From Culex pipiens pallens (Eukaryota; Arthropoda; Insecta; Diptera; Culicidae): DNA of 64,000 nt. The DNA lies in assembly GCF_016801865.2 (NCBI RefSeq), contig NC_068939.1, positions 44,207,230 to 44,271,229 of the forward strand, in the 5' to 3' direction. The translations under genes and the position numbers were made by a program. Under the pieces are notes generated by a model that saw only the letters and a program-made list of their open reading frames with translations, had not been told where the DNA came from and searched no databases. Positions 25,010 through 35,950 of this stretch are shown here, piece after piece (the stretch's first letter is position 1; each line of letters opens with the position of its first letter).

Positions 25010-25252
25010 TCAGAGAAAGGAGTTTCTAAATTGATTACTCAGGTGCACTTTTGGAACGATCCTTCCCCAGAGATCAACATCGACAACATCGACAATTTTC
25101 TTCGTTGAAAAGAGTTTTACTTTACAGAGCAGTTGGTTAGTACACGGCATCATAATCTTGGAGTTCATCACAACATCATAACCGACCGGGTCACGGAGCA
25201 GCAAATTGGAAGAAATCACAAAAAAAATACATGAGCTTTGATAGCGCGCCAT
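25010..25252 (-). CDS. Hypothetical 80-residue ORF inside the TA element
   Basis: ATG-started frame on the minus strand, convergent with the intron-containing segment at 24,749-24,999. Composition is protein-like (hydrophobic N-terminal third, then mixed charge) but I recognise no domain. It may be an exon piece picked up by the element, or chance. The AGATGGCGCG word occurs just upstream, near 25,290. Confidence 0.2.
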   Translation of the reverse strand: MARYQSSCIFFVISSNLLLRDPVGYDVVMNSKIMMPCTNQLLCKVKLFSTKKIVDVVDVDLWGRIVPKVHLSNQFRNSFL

Positions 25253-27171
25253 CTAAACTTGAAAAAGTTCACCAATCAAATAACCAACAGATGGCGCGTT
25301 GAAAAAAGCTTTTTCTTCTTTTGACATTTTTAAGGTGCTTTTCCAATGTACGTAAACTCTATATCCACTGTTGCAGTCGCCACTTTTGGCTTTAAACTCA
25401 CTTTACAAGGGAATATAGAGTTATGTGACTGTAAATAGCTTACTTTATATTTTGATATAGAGTGGATTTAATGTTAAGTTTTAGAGTCCCGCGGTTACTT
25501 GGGTATGTCAATCTACGGTCATGCTGTTTTTAGCTGACCTATCCTGGCCAATTTGGAACCGGTTACCAGTGGACCCTTGGGGACACTTCTGGAATATGAA
25601 TGTAACCCTACCATCAGACATATCAAACTTCATGAAATTGAAAACTACGTTAACCTACGGTCATGCAATTGTTCGCTGATTTTTGGTTGACATATCCATG
25701 AATTTCATGAAGTTTGATTCGTCGGATAGTAGGGTTTCTCTCATTTTCCGGAAGTGTCACTAAGGGGCCACCAGGAACCTGTTCCAGAATTGGCAGAATG
25801 CATAAGCGAAAAATGGCATGACCGTTGATTGACACATTTTTCAATTTCATGAAGTTTGATATGTCGGATGATAGGGTTTCTCTCATAATCCGGGAATGTC
25901 CTCAAGGGGCCACCGGGAACCAGTTCCAGAATGGTCAGAATGGATCAGGGAACAACGGCATGACCGTAGATTGACATATCTTTCAATTTCATGAAGTTTG
26001 ATATGTCGGATGATAGGGTTTCTCTCATATTCCGGAAGTGTTCCAAGGGGCCACCGGCAACCGGTTCCAGATTGGCCAAAATGGATCAGCGAGCAACGGC
26101 ATGGCCGTAGATTGACATATCTTTCAATTTCATGAAGTTTGATATGTCGGATGATAGGGTTTCTCTCATATTCCAGGAATGCCCCCAAGGGGCCACCGGG
26201 AACCGGTTCCAGATTGGCCAAAATGGATCAGCGAGCAACGGCATGACCGTAGATTGACATATCTTTCAATTCCATGAAGTTTGATATGTCGGATGATAGG
26301 GTTTCTCTCATATTCCGGAAGTGTCCCCAAGGGGTCACCGGTAACCGGTTCCAGATTGGCCAGGATGGCTCAGCGAACAATGGTATTACCAAAGATGGAC
26401 ATTTCTTTCAATTTCATGGTGTTTGATGTGCAACATGAAAAAAGTCGAGTTGGCCGTTCATCGGGTACCCGGGAACCGGTTCCAGGTTAGCCGGAAGTGG
26501 CCACTAACACTCCAGAGTGGTTCTGGCAATCGTGTATTGTGTTTTTAGTAAGTTTTATGGATCAATTTCAACTATCATGAGAGTATTGGTATCACATATA
26601 TGTAAAACATGAACTTTTCGGATGTTCCGGATTTCCGGAACCGGTAAGTCACCTGGCCCTGATATTAATATTTGTGGTCAAAGAACAGGTAAATACCTGT
26701 CCAATGCAACCCAGAGCATCCTGATTGGTTGAAATTTGCCGGAGATACAGGTCGTCAAAGTTGGGGTCTCAAAAAGGTCATTTTTCGGTTGTAGCCGATT
26801 CCCGGTGGCCACAGTGACCAAATCCGGGTTCCAGGTCGGTTTCGGAAAGGAGACGTTCTAAGCTTTCATTTGTGACCAAAAGAACCAGAATCGGTCAAAA
26901 ACTGGATTTTTGACAATTTTTTAATGTTTGGGGTCGAAAAGGACCCCAATACCTTATGTGTGATTTTTTTTTAATACCAAGGGAAGGTTAAGCTGTTGGA
27001 ATTTGGAAATTCAGACACAGAAATCAGAAACCAACTTTACCTATAAACAAGAATAAAAATGCAAAAAAATAAACAAGAAAAACATAAAACAAGAGAAGTA
27101 ATTATTTCGTATAAAGAAAGTTGCTCAAATAGACCTCCTGACCTGACAGGAAAAAAAATAATTCGGACAAT

Positions 27172-27390
27172 AGAGAGTATAATAATTTTGCATAGTGTGC
27201 AGGCGTTACGCTTTGTATTTCGTCGATATCTTAAACACGACACAATATTTTTGCAGTCTTTTTGAGGCAATTTGTTCGTCTTGTTCCAATCTAAAACTAG
27301 CTTCAAAAACATTGCAAAAATATTACGTCGTTTTAGAGTAATCGAAGAAACAAAAAGCGTAACGCCTGCGCACTATGCGAGGTTTAACTG
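27172..27390. mobile_element. MITE, CAGTTAAACCTCGCAT family, left end degraded
   Basis: The right end reads GCGCACTATGCGAGGTTTAACTG followed by TA; the left end keeps CATAGTGTGCAGGCGTTACG. The interior matches the intact copy at 28,717-28,930. Confidence 0.75.
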
Positions 27391-27709
27391 TACCTATTTT
27401 CAGATTAGTTTCTGATCCTTCAACCTGTCCCTCGACATCCGATCAGTCCCTAGACACCCGATCAGTCGATCAGTTGAGTTCTTTAAAAAAAACAAATTCA
27501 GAGTTCTTTCAAAAATACAGACTTTCGAATATGTTCAATTCAAGTCCAAAAGAAGGATTAAGGACATTTTTTTTAAATTAAAAAAAATAAAAATAAATTT
27601 AACCTCGAAAACGCTTCTATTGCAATGGGTTTCAAAAAATCATGAAGTTTGACATGCATCTTGCCCTTTAGACTGGACCAAAGTGGAAAATTCCCCGGAG
27701 TATGTGCAC

Positions 27710-28704
27710 TAGGGTGGGTACGGATTTTGAAATGTTCTCAGATCAAGTTCTGGTGTGGTTCCCCTTATAGGGCATACCCAAAGGGACTCTCACGCCAAAT
27801 TTCAGCTCATTTGGTTGAAAACTGGCTTGTCTCAAGCGGGTTCAAGTTTACATGGAAATTACTATGGGAAATTTTGAATTTTCATTCATTCGCTCCTACA
27901 GGCCCGGGGAAAACATGTAGAAACTTCTAGGATGGCCAGAAATGAGCGGAATCGTCTGGAGAACAACTTTTCCTAAGAGACCAGGTCGATTCGTTCAACC
28001 CCCATCGAGCTCAACGGCAATACATCCGGGGTTTGCGGAACCAACGGTTTTCCCCAGAAAAGCATCAAATTTTCCTTAGCATGCTATGAATGCTTGATGA
28101 AAACCGCGACGCCACATGTCATACAGCTACCACGTGGACTAGCATCGCCTATAAAAAATTACTTTTTATTACTTTTTGAACCATAGAATTATCATTCATG
28201 GTGATCAGGTTACTATTCAGCTGTATTCTGAACCTCCAAATAAGAAAAAAAAACTGTTATGGTGAAAATTTTACAAGCACGTGGTAGCTGTTTGACACGT
28301 GGCGTCGCGGTTTTCATCAAGCATTCATAGCATGCTAAGGAAAATTTGATGCTTTTCTGGGGAAAACCGTTGGTTCCGAAAACCCCGGATGTATTGCCGT
28401 TGAGCTCGATGGGGGTTGAATGAATCGACCTGGTCTCTTAGGAAAAGTTGTTCTCCAGACGATTCCGCTCATTTCTGGCCATCCTAGAAGTTTCAACATG
28501 TTTTCCCCGGGCCTGTAGGAGCGAATCAATGAAAATTCAAAATTTCTTATAGTAATTTCCATGTAAACTTGAACCCGCTTGAGACAAGCCAGTTTTCAAC
28601 CAAATGAGCTGAAATTTGGCGTGAGAGTCCCTTTGGGTATGCCCTATAAGGAGAACCACACCAGAACTTGATCTGAGAACATTTCAAAATCCGTACCCAC
28701 CCTA
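27710..28704. mobile_element. hAT-type foldback element with 8-bp duplication
   Basis: The termini TAGGGTGGGTACGG and its complement are flanked by an exact 8-bp duplication ATGTGCAC (27,702-27,709; 28,705-28,712). Arms of about 430 bp (to 28,137 and from 28,278) are near-identical inverted copies around a 140-bp spacer. An 8-bp duplication with TAGGG-type ends is characteristic of hAT transposons (established). There is no transposase, so it is non-autonomous. Overlapping open frames in the two arms are mirror shadows. Confidence 0.88.
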
Positions 28705-28716
28705 ATGTGCACTGTA

Positions 28717-28930
28717 CAGTTAAACCTCGCATAGTGCGCAGGCGTTACGCTTTGTATTTCTTCAGTTACTCTAAAACGAAATAATATTTTTGTAATCTCT
28801 TTGAAGCTAATTGTAGATTGGAACAAGACGAACAAATTGCTTCAAAAAGATTGCAAAAACATTATGTCGTTTTAAAGTAATCGAAGAAATACAAAGCGTA
28901 ACGTCTGTGCACTGATTCGAGGTTTAACTG
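28717..28930. mobile_element. MITE, CAGTTAAACCTCGCAT family, intact
   Basis: CAGTTAAACCTCGCATAGTG at the left and its imperfect complement ending GAGGTTTAACTG at the right, with TA at 28,715-28,716 and 28,931-28,932. The interior has AT-rich arms with GCAAAAACATTATGTCG. Fits a TA-targeting (Tc1/mariner/pogo-type) non-autonomous element. Confidence 0.82.
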
Positions 28931-28932
28931 TA

Positions 28933-29281
28933 CAGAGAAACCTCTTTGTACGCGGTGCGCTACGTTTTTCTAATTTGCCGATTTCTCTGGAACGACACAA
29001 CATTTTTGCAATCTTTCAAAAACAATTTGTAGGTTCTGTTCAGATCTACAAATCGCTTTTTGAAGCTTGCAAAAATATGTAGTATCCCTCTCTTTCCCTG
29101 CCGACCGTCGTCGTGTAAAGTCGTTACTTGTAAACCCTTCTTAATATTAATAAAGTTTTAGTTAATAGTAAACGCGTGCATTTATTTAGTCCGAGTCTGT
29201 GCACTTCAAAATATTGTATGGTTTTATAGAAATCGACGAAATAAAAAGCGTAACGCCACCGCGTAAAAAGAGGTTTCTCTG
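28933..29281. mobile_element. MITE with CAGAGAAACCTC termini
   Basis: Left CAGAGAAACCTCTTTGTACG, right complement CAGAGAAACCTCTTTTTACG, flanked by TA (28,931-28,932 and 29,282-29,283). It abuts the previous MITE and shares its TA. The interior near 29,085-29,180 differs from the previous family. Confidence 0.8.
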
Positions 29282-29296
29282 TACCTGGAATCGGTC

Positions 29297-29444
29297 AAAG
29301 CAGAACAGAATTGATTGTTTTACTAATTGGATACTAGAAGTATCCTACACAGTTTTCATAAACACAATTATCGATTTCAAGATTTTTTTTTTCTGTGTAG
29401 GCTACTTCTAGTGTCTAGTAAAAAAATCAATTTGATCTGCTTTG
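29297..29444. mobile_element. Short palindromic element
   Basis: CAAAGCAGAACAGAATTGAT..CTACACAG is mirrored by CTGTGTAGGCTACTTC..ATCTGCTTTG. Arms are about 50 bp with a short AT-rich spacer. Non-coding. Confidence 0.65.
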
Positions 29445-29512
29445 AGGAAAAGCCACAACAATGTTTATATAATAAAAAATCTGTTGCCGGAATTCGGGGA
29501 GAATTGCTCAAA

Positions 29513-29594
29513 TATTGATGCCGTTGTGTTCTCTTGTTCTGTCTAGATAGGAATCCCAGCAAGCTTAGTACAAGAGAGCACACGGGTATCGATG
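29513..29594. repeat. Small inverted repeat
   Basis: TTGATGCCGTTGTGTTCTCTTG is mirrored by ACAAGAGAGCACACGGGTAT..GATG. Arms are about 25 bp and the total about 82 bp. Confidence 0.6.
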
Positions 29595-30244
29595 TTCAAA
29601 ATTCAATAGTTGCAAAGATTTTAAAATTACTCTAAAATTAAATCATGCCTTGATTTGAATCTCAGAAATGTTATTCCGTAGGATTGATTAGGATTTTTTT
29701 ATCAGTTGATTGATCGGTAATGAAAACTTTGAAAAATAAACAAACAATTTAAAAAAGTGAAGTTTTTCCACCATTAATCCGAGTTTAAAAACTCTTCCTG
29801 GAACTTCCACATGACGACACCATCCACTTCACAGCAGAGCAAACATTTATCTCGTCAGTCATGAACCATCAATAAATTTGCTCTCCGGAGCCCATCGCCG
29901 GATGTCTGTCTAACGCTGCTGACGGTCGTGGTGCCGAGTTCTTGTGTGTTGACTGTGCATAAACAGTTTGCCATTTGCCGCATCCACGCGTGTGGGGGCT
30001 GATGGCTGCCAGGGAACCGAGTCTTCGTCCATGGAAAAATCGCTTCCAACTGGGGCAAAAAAAGGGTGGAACACTCGGTACCATACCGGGAAATTCTAGG
30101 AAAAATCGGGGGTGGGAAAGTCCGTAATCGTCGGGCAATTCAACGCAACAACACTGCGAGGAACAGATGCTACCATCGTAAGAGCACTGTGAAAAATATT
30201 GTAACGAAAAGGAGACAAACGAGCAAAACGATACAACAATACTC

Positions 30245-30468
30245 AACCCCCGGTGGTTGGTCACTTTTTCGTTTGACACTTCTTTAGTTTGTACCCCGTG
30301 GTCAAAGTCAAACTAAAAAGTGACGAACTGTCACTTTTTACACGGTGCTCACGCACACTATCAAAACAAACGTTTAGTAGTGTGTGTGAACTCCGTGTAA
30401 AAGGGGTGTCAAACTAAAAAATGACCCCGTTCGTTTGACAACAGTTGGTGTCAAACCATCGGGGTTTG
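30245..30468. mobile_element. TIR element with AACCCC-GGTGGTT ends
   Basis: The left end AACCCCCGGTGGTTGG and right end complement AAACCCCGATGGTTTG both lead into TTTGACAC and AGTTTGAC motifs. Arms match imperfectly over about 100 bp. Short, non-coding. Confidence 0.6.
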
Positions 30469-32321
30469 CTAAACCAATTTAGCAAAACGATCAAAACGAT
30501 TGAAACGATCAGAATGATCAGAGAAAAATGATAACAAGCAAAAAAAATATATAATTCGAGTATGATCTATTTATGTTCAATTTTTTTTAACTGTGAATAG
30601 ACCATGAGTTTTTTAAAACTTTATTTCCATTCGATTGGATCGCAAAGTGCGTTGTTTGGGTACACAGAACGCTCGAGCATGGGAAACAAAAGACTCATAA
30701 TTAGTAAACATGTTGATCAAAAAGAGCGACCTAGCGTGAAGTGTGTACGTGTGCAATGCTACGTTTGTTTGTGTGTAGTTTAGTTGACATTGAAAAAAGG
30801 GATCACGTCCCAGGTCCGATTCTCGGTGACGGTGATATCGACGTGACGTGTGTCCTCCCGGTGCACTTGTGTGTGTGTGTGTTTGTGTGCGTCAACAACT
30901 GCACGGACCATTGTTGGGAAATAATTAAAAAAGGGTCAAAACTAACAAAATACCGAGCCAATGTTTGTTTATAATTACGCCTCAGCCTCAGCTTTCGGTT
31001 GTTGTTCTTGATGTTGTTGTTGTTGCAAAACATACCACGTGTGTACTTGAGGTTGGGGGGGTGGAGGGTGCAGCAAAACGTTGAAACCATGGGTAGTGGT
31101 TACGCCGAGTGGGACGAACCGTTTTGGTGAATATAAAGCGTACCAATTTATAGATGTTTAACGTACGCGGTGGTTACTTTATCCTTTTGTAATTCAATTG
31201 AGATTTTGAATTATTTTCAATTAATTGCTAAAACTGCAAAAAAGTAATAATCAAAATAATAGCTTAACTACCACAGTTTACAATATAACTCAACCTAACG
31301 GTGCCAGGAGCAAACTGTTGTTAAATTTTGATTAGCTCTTCTAGTTTTTAATGTCCACCCGGGGAGCGCAACAGCTGGCCCGGGAAATTACACCGATTTT
31401 TCACATTTAATCACCAGTCCCTGGGAATTAACAAACTTGGTTCAACACTCCTCCACTTCCACCCGGTTTGGAAAGGCCCTTAACCTTCGTTACATCGAGT
31501 GCCCTGTTATATTAGCCGTACTTTGTCGTCACGTTAAAAATTGAACAAAATTTACGACCCTCTACGCTGGGTTGTTCAAACCCCAGCGTGAAATTTAGGG
31601 CAACCGTAAACCAAACACTATTTTTCAGACCCCCCCAAATCAGCAACAACTTGCCGCCAACACTGACTGCTTTTCGGAGGGCGGTAAATTTTCCACCACT
31701 TTTCAAACGTACAAAAACACCTGCAGCAGCTTGACTGGTGAAATTCGTGAAAAGTTTTTTTTTTTGCTGTTGTTGCTTAACTTCTCTATGTTAGAGAACA
31801 GTTCTCACGTGAATACACAAAACACGGACGACGTGCTCCGGAGGCGACTTCACGGTAATGTGTACTCCCCCGGAATCGCGCTGGGTGGCGTAACCTTCAT
31901 CGCGATGGTGGGGCGGTAGGGTGACAAGTTTTGGGAGGCAGACAATTTTTGAAAGCTGAATTTCAATACCAAACCACTGAAGATCGATAACAGAATTCAT
32001 TGTAATAAGAATTGGCATATTTTTCATAACTTACAATTTTTTTATTCATTTTTCTATTCTTATGAGAATTTTTGTTTGATTTTAACTTATAATTTCAGTT
32101 ATTTAAGTTAAAAAAATGTGTAAAAAATCATAATCAGGCGGAAAACAAAGCAAAATAGGCATTACAGTTATGCCCCGGTTTTGTACGCCTCGGTTAAGCA
32201 CGGCCCAAAAGTTATGCTTAAAAAACTGCTGCATATGAATTTCACAGTTTGCAAAAAAGGGTGGTTTTTGCATGAAAACCTGCCATATTATAAATTTTTG
32301 GATAGGTTCTGAAATGGCTTT
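30469..32321. other. Non-coding stretch with TG-rich and GTT-rich patches
   Basis: No gene supported. A (TG)n tract lies near 30,869-30,890 and a GTTGTT run near 30,999-31,026. Open frames at 30,740-31,090 and 31,512-31,919 are short and without domains. Confidence 0.4.
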
Positions 32322-33465
32322 TTGCGTTTCTCTTTGTTTCGTCGTCCGTGTCTGTCACGGGTGACCATGAACGGCCATGCTCAACGACGACCAACATTTT
32401 AAAAACTTTTTTTTCGTAAAATCACAATAACTCGTGATGTTTATAAGCAAACCCCCCTGTCTGCTCTACAACTTTGTACAACATTGTTTCACTCTAAAAA
32501 ATAACCCTGCAAAGTTAGAAAAAACACGAAATTTTAAAATGAAAAATTTTGTTCGAAATGAAAAATTGACAATTTTGGTTCAATATTAGGGTGCCCAGAA
32601 TACGGGACTTTTTCTCAAAACCTCGCTCCACAAGCTGAATATTGTTCCTTGAGCTATTTTAGGACTCTGGAACAAATATGAGCAAAATCGGTCATCATTT
32701 ACCCATTGATACTCGGAGGTGAAGTTTGTATGGGAAAAGTCGAAAAAATGTATGGAAAACCCAAGTTTCTTACGGTTTGGTCTGCACGGTGCGCTACTTC
32801 CATCCAAATATTTCCAAACGTGAGATTCTTATTGAAAATTTAATGCTCTACAACTTTGTAGAACATATCAAAGCTGTAAAACACGATCCTGAAAAGTTAT
32901 TAGCGATTTAAAAAAGTAATTTTTGTATCAATGGGTTTATCTCATCCAATTTCGCTCAAAATTTACACAGATGCTTAAAATAACCCAAAAACCATTTTCC
33001 ACTTGTGGAACAGGGGGTCATTTTTCTGGGCACCCTAGTCAATATAGATTCGAAAAGAACATTAAATTTACCATAAAATGACATGTTCCAAAATTATTTA
33101 CAGCCAAGTAACGGAAAATGAGAAACATTTTAAAACTTTTTTTGTGTTTTTTCAATGAAAAAAACGTTTTTTTTCGGAATTCTAAGTACGCCATCAAATC
33201 GGGCGTCTAATTTTACATAAAAGTCCCTTTGACACATTTCTGTCTCATCACCGTTTCAGGCTGCAAATTATTGAAAAACACCTTTTTTTTCGCATGTTCA
33301 TAAATGGAAGAGGTCGTACTGCCCCTCCGTCACGAGATATCAAAAAACGGACCTCGGATTCGTGATCAGGGACAAAAGTTACCCCTTAGGACAAAGTTTC
33401 ACGCAAATTGAAGAGGGGTCGGAGCAACTTTTCCCGATTTCGTGTGAGTTGGTAGAGAATTACCC
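32322..33465 (+). mobile_element. Family-M1 repeat, single-arm copy with nested hAT-type MITE
   Basis: Shares, in order, GCGTTTCTCTTTGTTTCGTC, CACTCTAAAAAATAACCCTG, CGCCATCAAATCGGGCGTC and GGACCTCGGATTCGTGATCA with the palindrome at 34,559-35,910. It equals that palindrome's spacer plus one arm. A 451-bp insert interrupts it at 32,587. Another diverged copy is at 56,830-57,310. Confidence 0.8.
32587..33037. mobile_element. hAT-type MITE with TAGGGTGCCC ends
   Basis: TAGGGTGCCCAGAA at the left and the complement of TTCTGGGCACCCTA at the right. Flanks TTCAATAT (32,579-32,586) and GTCAATAT (33,038-33,045) agree at 7 of 8 bases, as expected for an 8-bp duplication. It sits inside the family-M1 repeat, whose other copies lack it. 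No transposase. Confidence 0.82.
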
Positions 33466-34301
33466 ACTAGCAAATTTCAATTTTTTCTGTGATTAAAATT
33501 TTTAGCAAATATTTGTCTAATATTTTTTATTTAACAAGGTATTTCATAAAAAAAATTTGTGCCTGTAAAAAAATAAATAAATTTGTTCCTGAAATAAACC
33601 CACAAATTGCTAAAGTTTTAAAAAAATTTACGAGAAGAAAATTAACTTCCAATCACAAATTTTGATAAGTACATTAAAAAATGATTTTAGTTCTTAAAGA
33701 TCATTTAAAATATTTCAAATACATTATTTCCTCAAAAATTTCAGTTTTCGATCACCTTATAAAACTATACTATTTTTACCAAATTTAATTAAAGACTTAT
33801 AAAGAAAAACGAACTGAGCAGAAAGCCAAACATTAAAAAATTAGGCTTAGTAAAAAATTAAAAATGATTTCCAATTCCGGTATTCGTTGAGCACTGCTCT
33901 ATTGTGTATGTTTACAACAAAATGGCGAACAATTTTATAAAGAGTTTGTTAAATTTGTTATCCAAAATAGGTTTAAGTTTACTTATCAGTTAAATCTGTT
34001 TCACAAAAATTAAATGTTTCCCCTCAATTTGTTTTCTGTTTTCTTTTATTATAAATTTTGTTGTTGAAACAATTTAACGTGTGAGCTACTACTTTTGAAA
34101 TTCAAGGCCTTTTTATTTCATAAGATATTTATTCAAGGTCTGTCCTTTTATTAAAATGCTTTCTATTAATTTATTTTTTTACTTAATTTTCTACAAATCG
34201 GTGATGACATAGATAGGATTTTTCAAAAATAATTTCATGCTTTAAAAAATGTATGGATTTCCAAGAACACACAATTATAGAAAAAACGCCGTCAAATAGC
34301 T
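33466..34301. other. AT-rich non-coding stretch
   Basis: I see nothing beyond low-complexity A/T runs. Confidence 0.4.
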
Positions 34302-34558
34302 TTATAGCAATTCCAGCTCAAATAAAGATTTTTTCTGGTACTTTTGTACCCAACCCTCTCCGATTTCAATGAATCTTTGTAGACATGTTCTCCTAGGCTT
34401 ATATAAGCCGTTTTTGTGTATATGGAGCCTAAAGTACTCGAAAATAACATTTGAGATAGGCGTAAGGTATTTAAATATTTTTGTATTTTGTAATTTAAAA
34501 ATAACTGTATCTCGAAGCCGTTGAGTCGTATCAAAAAGTGGTCAAAGACAAACTTATA

Positions 34559-35910
34559 GGGGTAATTCTCTACCAACTCACACGAAATCGGGAAAAGTTG
34601 CCCCGACCCCTCTTCGATTTGCGTGAAACTTTGTCCTAAGGGGTAACTTTTGTCCCTGATCACGAATCCGAGGTCCGTTTTTTGATATCTCGTGACGGAG
34701 GGGCGGTACGACCCCTTCCATTTTTGCACATGCGAAAAAAGAGGTGTTTTTCAATAATTTGCAGCCTGAAACGGTGATGAGATAGAAATTTGGTGTCAAA
34801 GGGACTTTTATGTAAAATTAGACGCCCGATTTGATGGCGTACTCAGAATTCCGAAAAAACGTATTTTTCATCGAAAAAAACACTAAAAAAGTTTTAAAAA
34901 TTCTCCCATTTTCCGTTACTCGACTGTAAAAAATTTTGGAACATGTCATTTTATGGGAAATTTAATGTACTTTTCGAATCTACATTGTCCCAGAAGGGTC
35001 ATTTTTTCATTTAGAACAAAATTTTTCATTTTAAAATTTCGTGTTTTTTCTAACTTTGCAGGGTTATTTTTTAGAGTGTAACAATGTTCTACAAAGTTGT
35101 AGAACAGACAATTACAAAAATTTTGATATATAGACATAAGGGGTTTGCTCATAAACATCACAAGTTATCGCGATTTTACGAAAAAAAGTTTTGAAAAAGT
35201 TACTTTTTGCGTTTCTCTTTGTTTCGTCGTCCGTGTCTGTCGCGGGTGACCAAGAACGGCCATGATCGATGACGACCAACTTTTTCAAAACTTTTTTTCG
35301 TAAAATCGTGATAACTTGTGATGTTTATAAGCAAACCCCTTATGTATACATATCAAAATTTTTGTAATTGTCTGCTCTACAACTTTGTAGAACATTGTTA
35401 CACTCTAAAAAATAACCCTGCAAAGTTAGAAAAAACACGAAATTTTAAAATGAAAAATTTTGTTCTAAATGAAAAAATGACCCTTCTGGGACAATGTAGA
35501 TTCGAAAAGTACATTAAATTTCCCATAAAATGACATGTTCCAAAATTTTTTACAGTCGAGTAACGGAAAATGGGAGAATTATTAAAACTTTTTTAGTGTT
35601 TTTTTCGATGAAAAATACGTTTTTTCGGAATTCTGAGTACGCCATCAAATCGGGCGTCTAATTTTACATAAAAGTCCCTTTGACACCAAATTTCTATCTC
35701 ATCACCGTTTCAGGCTGCAAATTATTGAAAAACACCTCTTTTTTCGCATGTGCAAAAATGGAAGGGGTCGTACCGCCCCTCCGTCACGAGATATCAAAAA
35801 ACGGACCTCGGATTCGTGATCAGGGACAAAAGTTACCCCTTAGGACAAAGTTTCACGCAAATCGAAGAGGGGTCGGGGCAACTGCTGTGTGAGTTGGCGG
35901 AGAATTACCC
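34559..35910. mobile_element. 1.35-kb near-perfect palindrome (family M1)
   Basis: Arms 34,559-35,201 and 35,279-35,910 are inverted copies with very few differences, around a 77-bp spacer holding GCGTTTCTCTTTGTTTCGTC. Mirror-image open frames on both strands (34,946-35,161 and 35,318-35,533) translate almost identically, confirming the symmetry. No functional protein is inferred. Confidence 0.9.
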
Positions 35911-35950
35911 ATAGGAAATTGGAGGGCTTTCTGAAAAAATACACTGAATT

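Larger units (their letters stand above)
24476..25503. mobile_element. TA-flanked TIR element nested in the 142-bp array
   Basis: Left end CCCAAGTAACCACAAG, right end complement CCCAAGTAACCGCGGG, with TA at 24,474-24,475 and 25,504-25,505. Neighbouring 142-bp units read GAAAGATATGTCAATC, giving the empty site with a single TA. This is direct evidence for a Tc1/mariner-type TA duplication. The inside holds a gene-like segment with an intron (24,749-24,999) and an open frame on the other strand, not a recognisable transposase. Confidence 0.85.
23529..26420. repeat. 142-bp tandem arrays in opposite orientation
   Basis: In the left arm ATCAAACT-type starts lie at 23,529, 23,671, 23,813 and 23,955 (142 bp apart), then 24,104 (7-bp duplication of GCCCCTT) and 24,334 after a shortened unit. 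Units contain ATGAAATTGAAAGATATGTC, GGTTACCGGTGGCCCCTTGG and CCGGAATATGAGAGAAACCC. The same units run inverted from about 25,690 to 26,420. Confidence 0.9.
22843..26987. mobile_element. 4.1-kb TTAA-flanked foldback element
   Basis: TTAA at 22,839-22,842 and 26,988-26,991 flank CCTTCC termini (left CCTTCCTACGATATTGGGG, right complement CCTTCCCTTGGTATT). A TTAA duplication is typical of the piggyBac superfamily (established). The assignment here is inference because no transposase is present. The two arms are inverted copies of each other: the outer part (from about 23,024 and to about 26,960) carries GGTATTGGGGTCC, and the inner part is a 142-bp array that reverses orientation at about 25,680. 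It is interrupted by a 1,028-bp TA-flanked element. Confidence 0.8.

Noticed and set aside
23910..26490. Small frames repeating similar peptides on both strands
   Set aside because: Translations of the 142-bp satellite in its two orientations.
29855..30287. Open frames of up to 136 codons near 30 kb
   Set aside because: No domain, overlapping on both strands, and running into a TIR element.
34292..35892. Pairs of near-identical small proteins on opposite strands
   Set aside because: They are mirror images produced by the palindrome arms, not duplicated genes.
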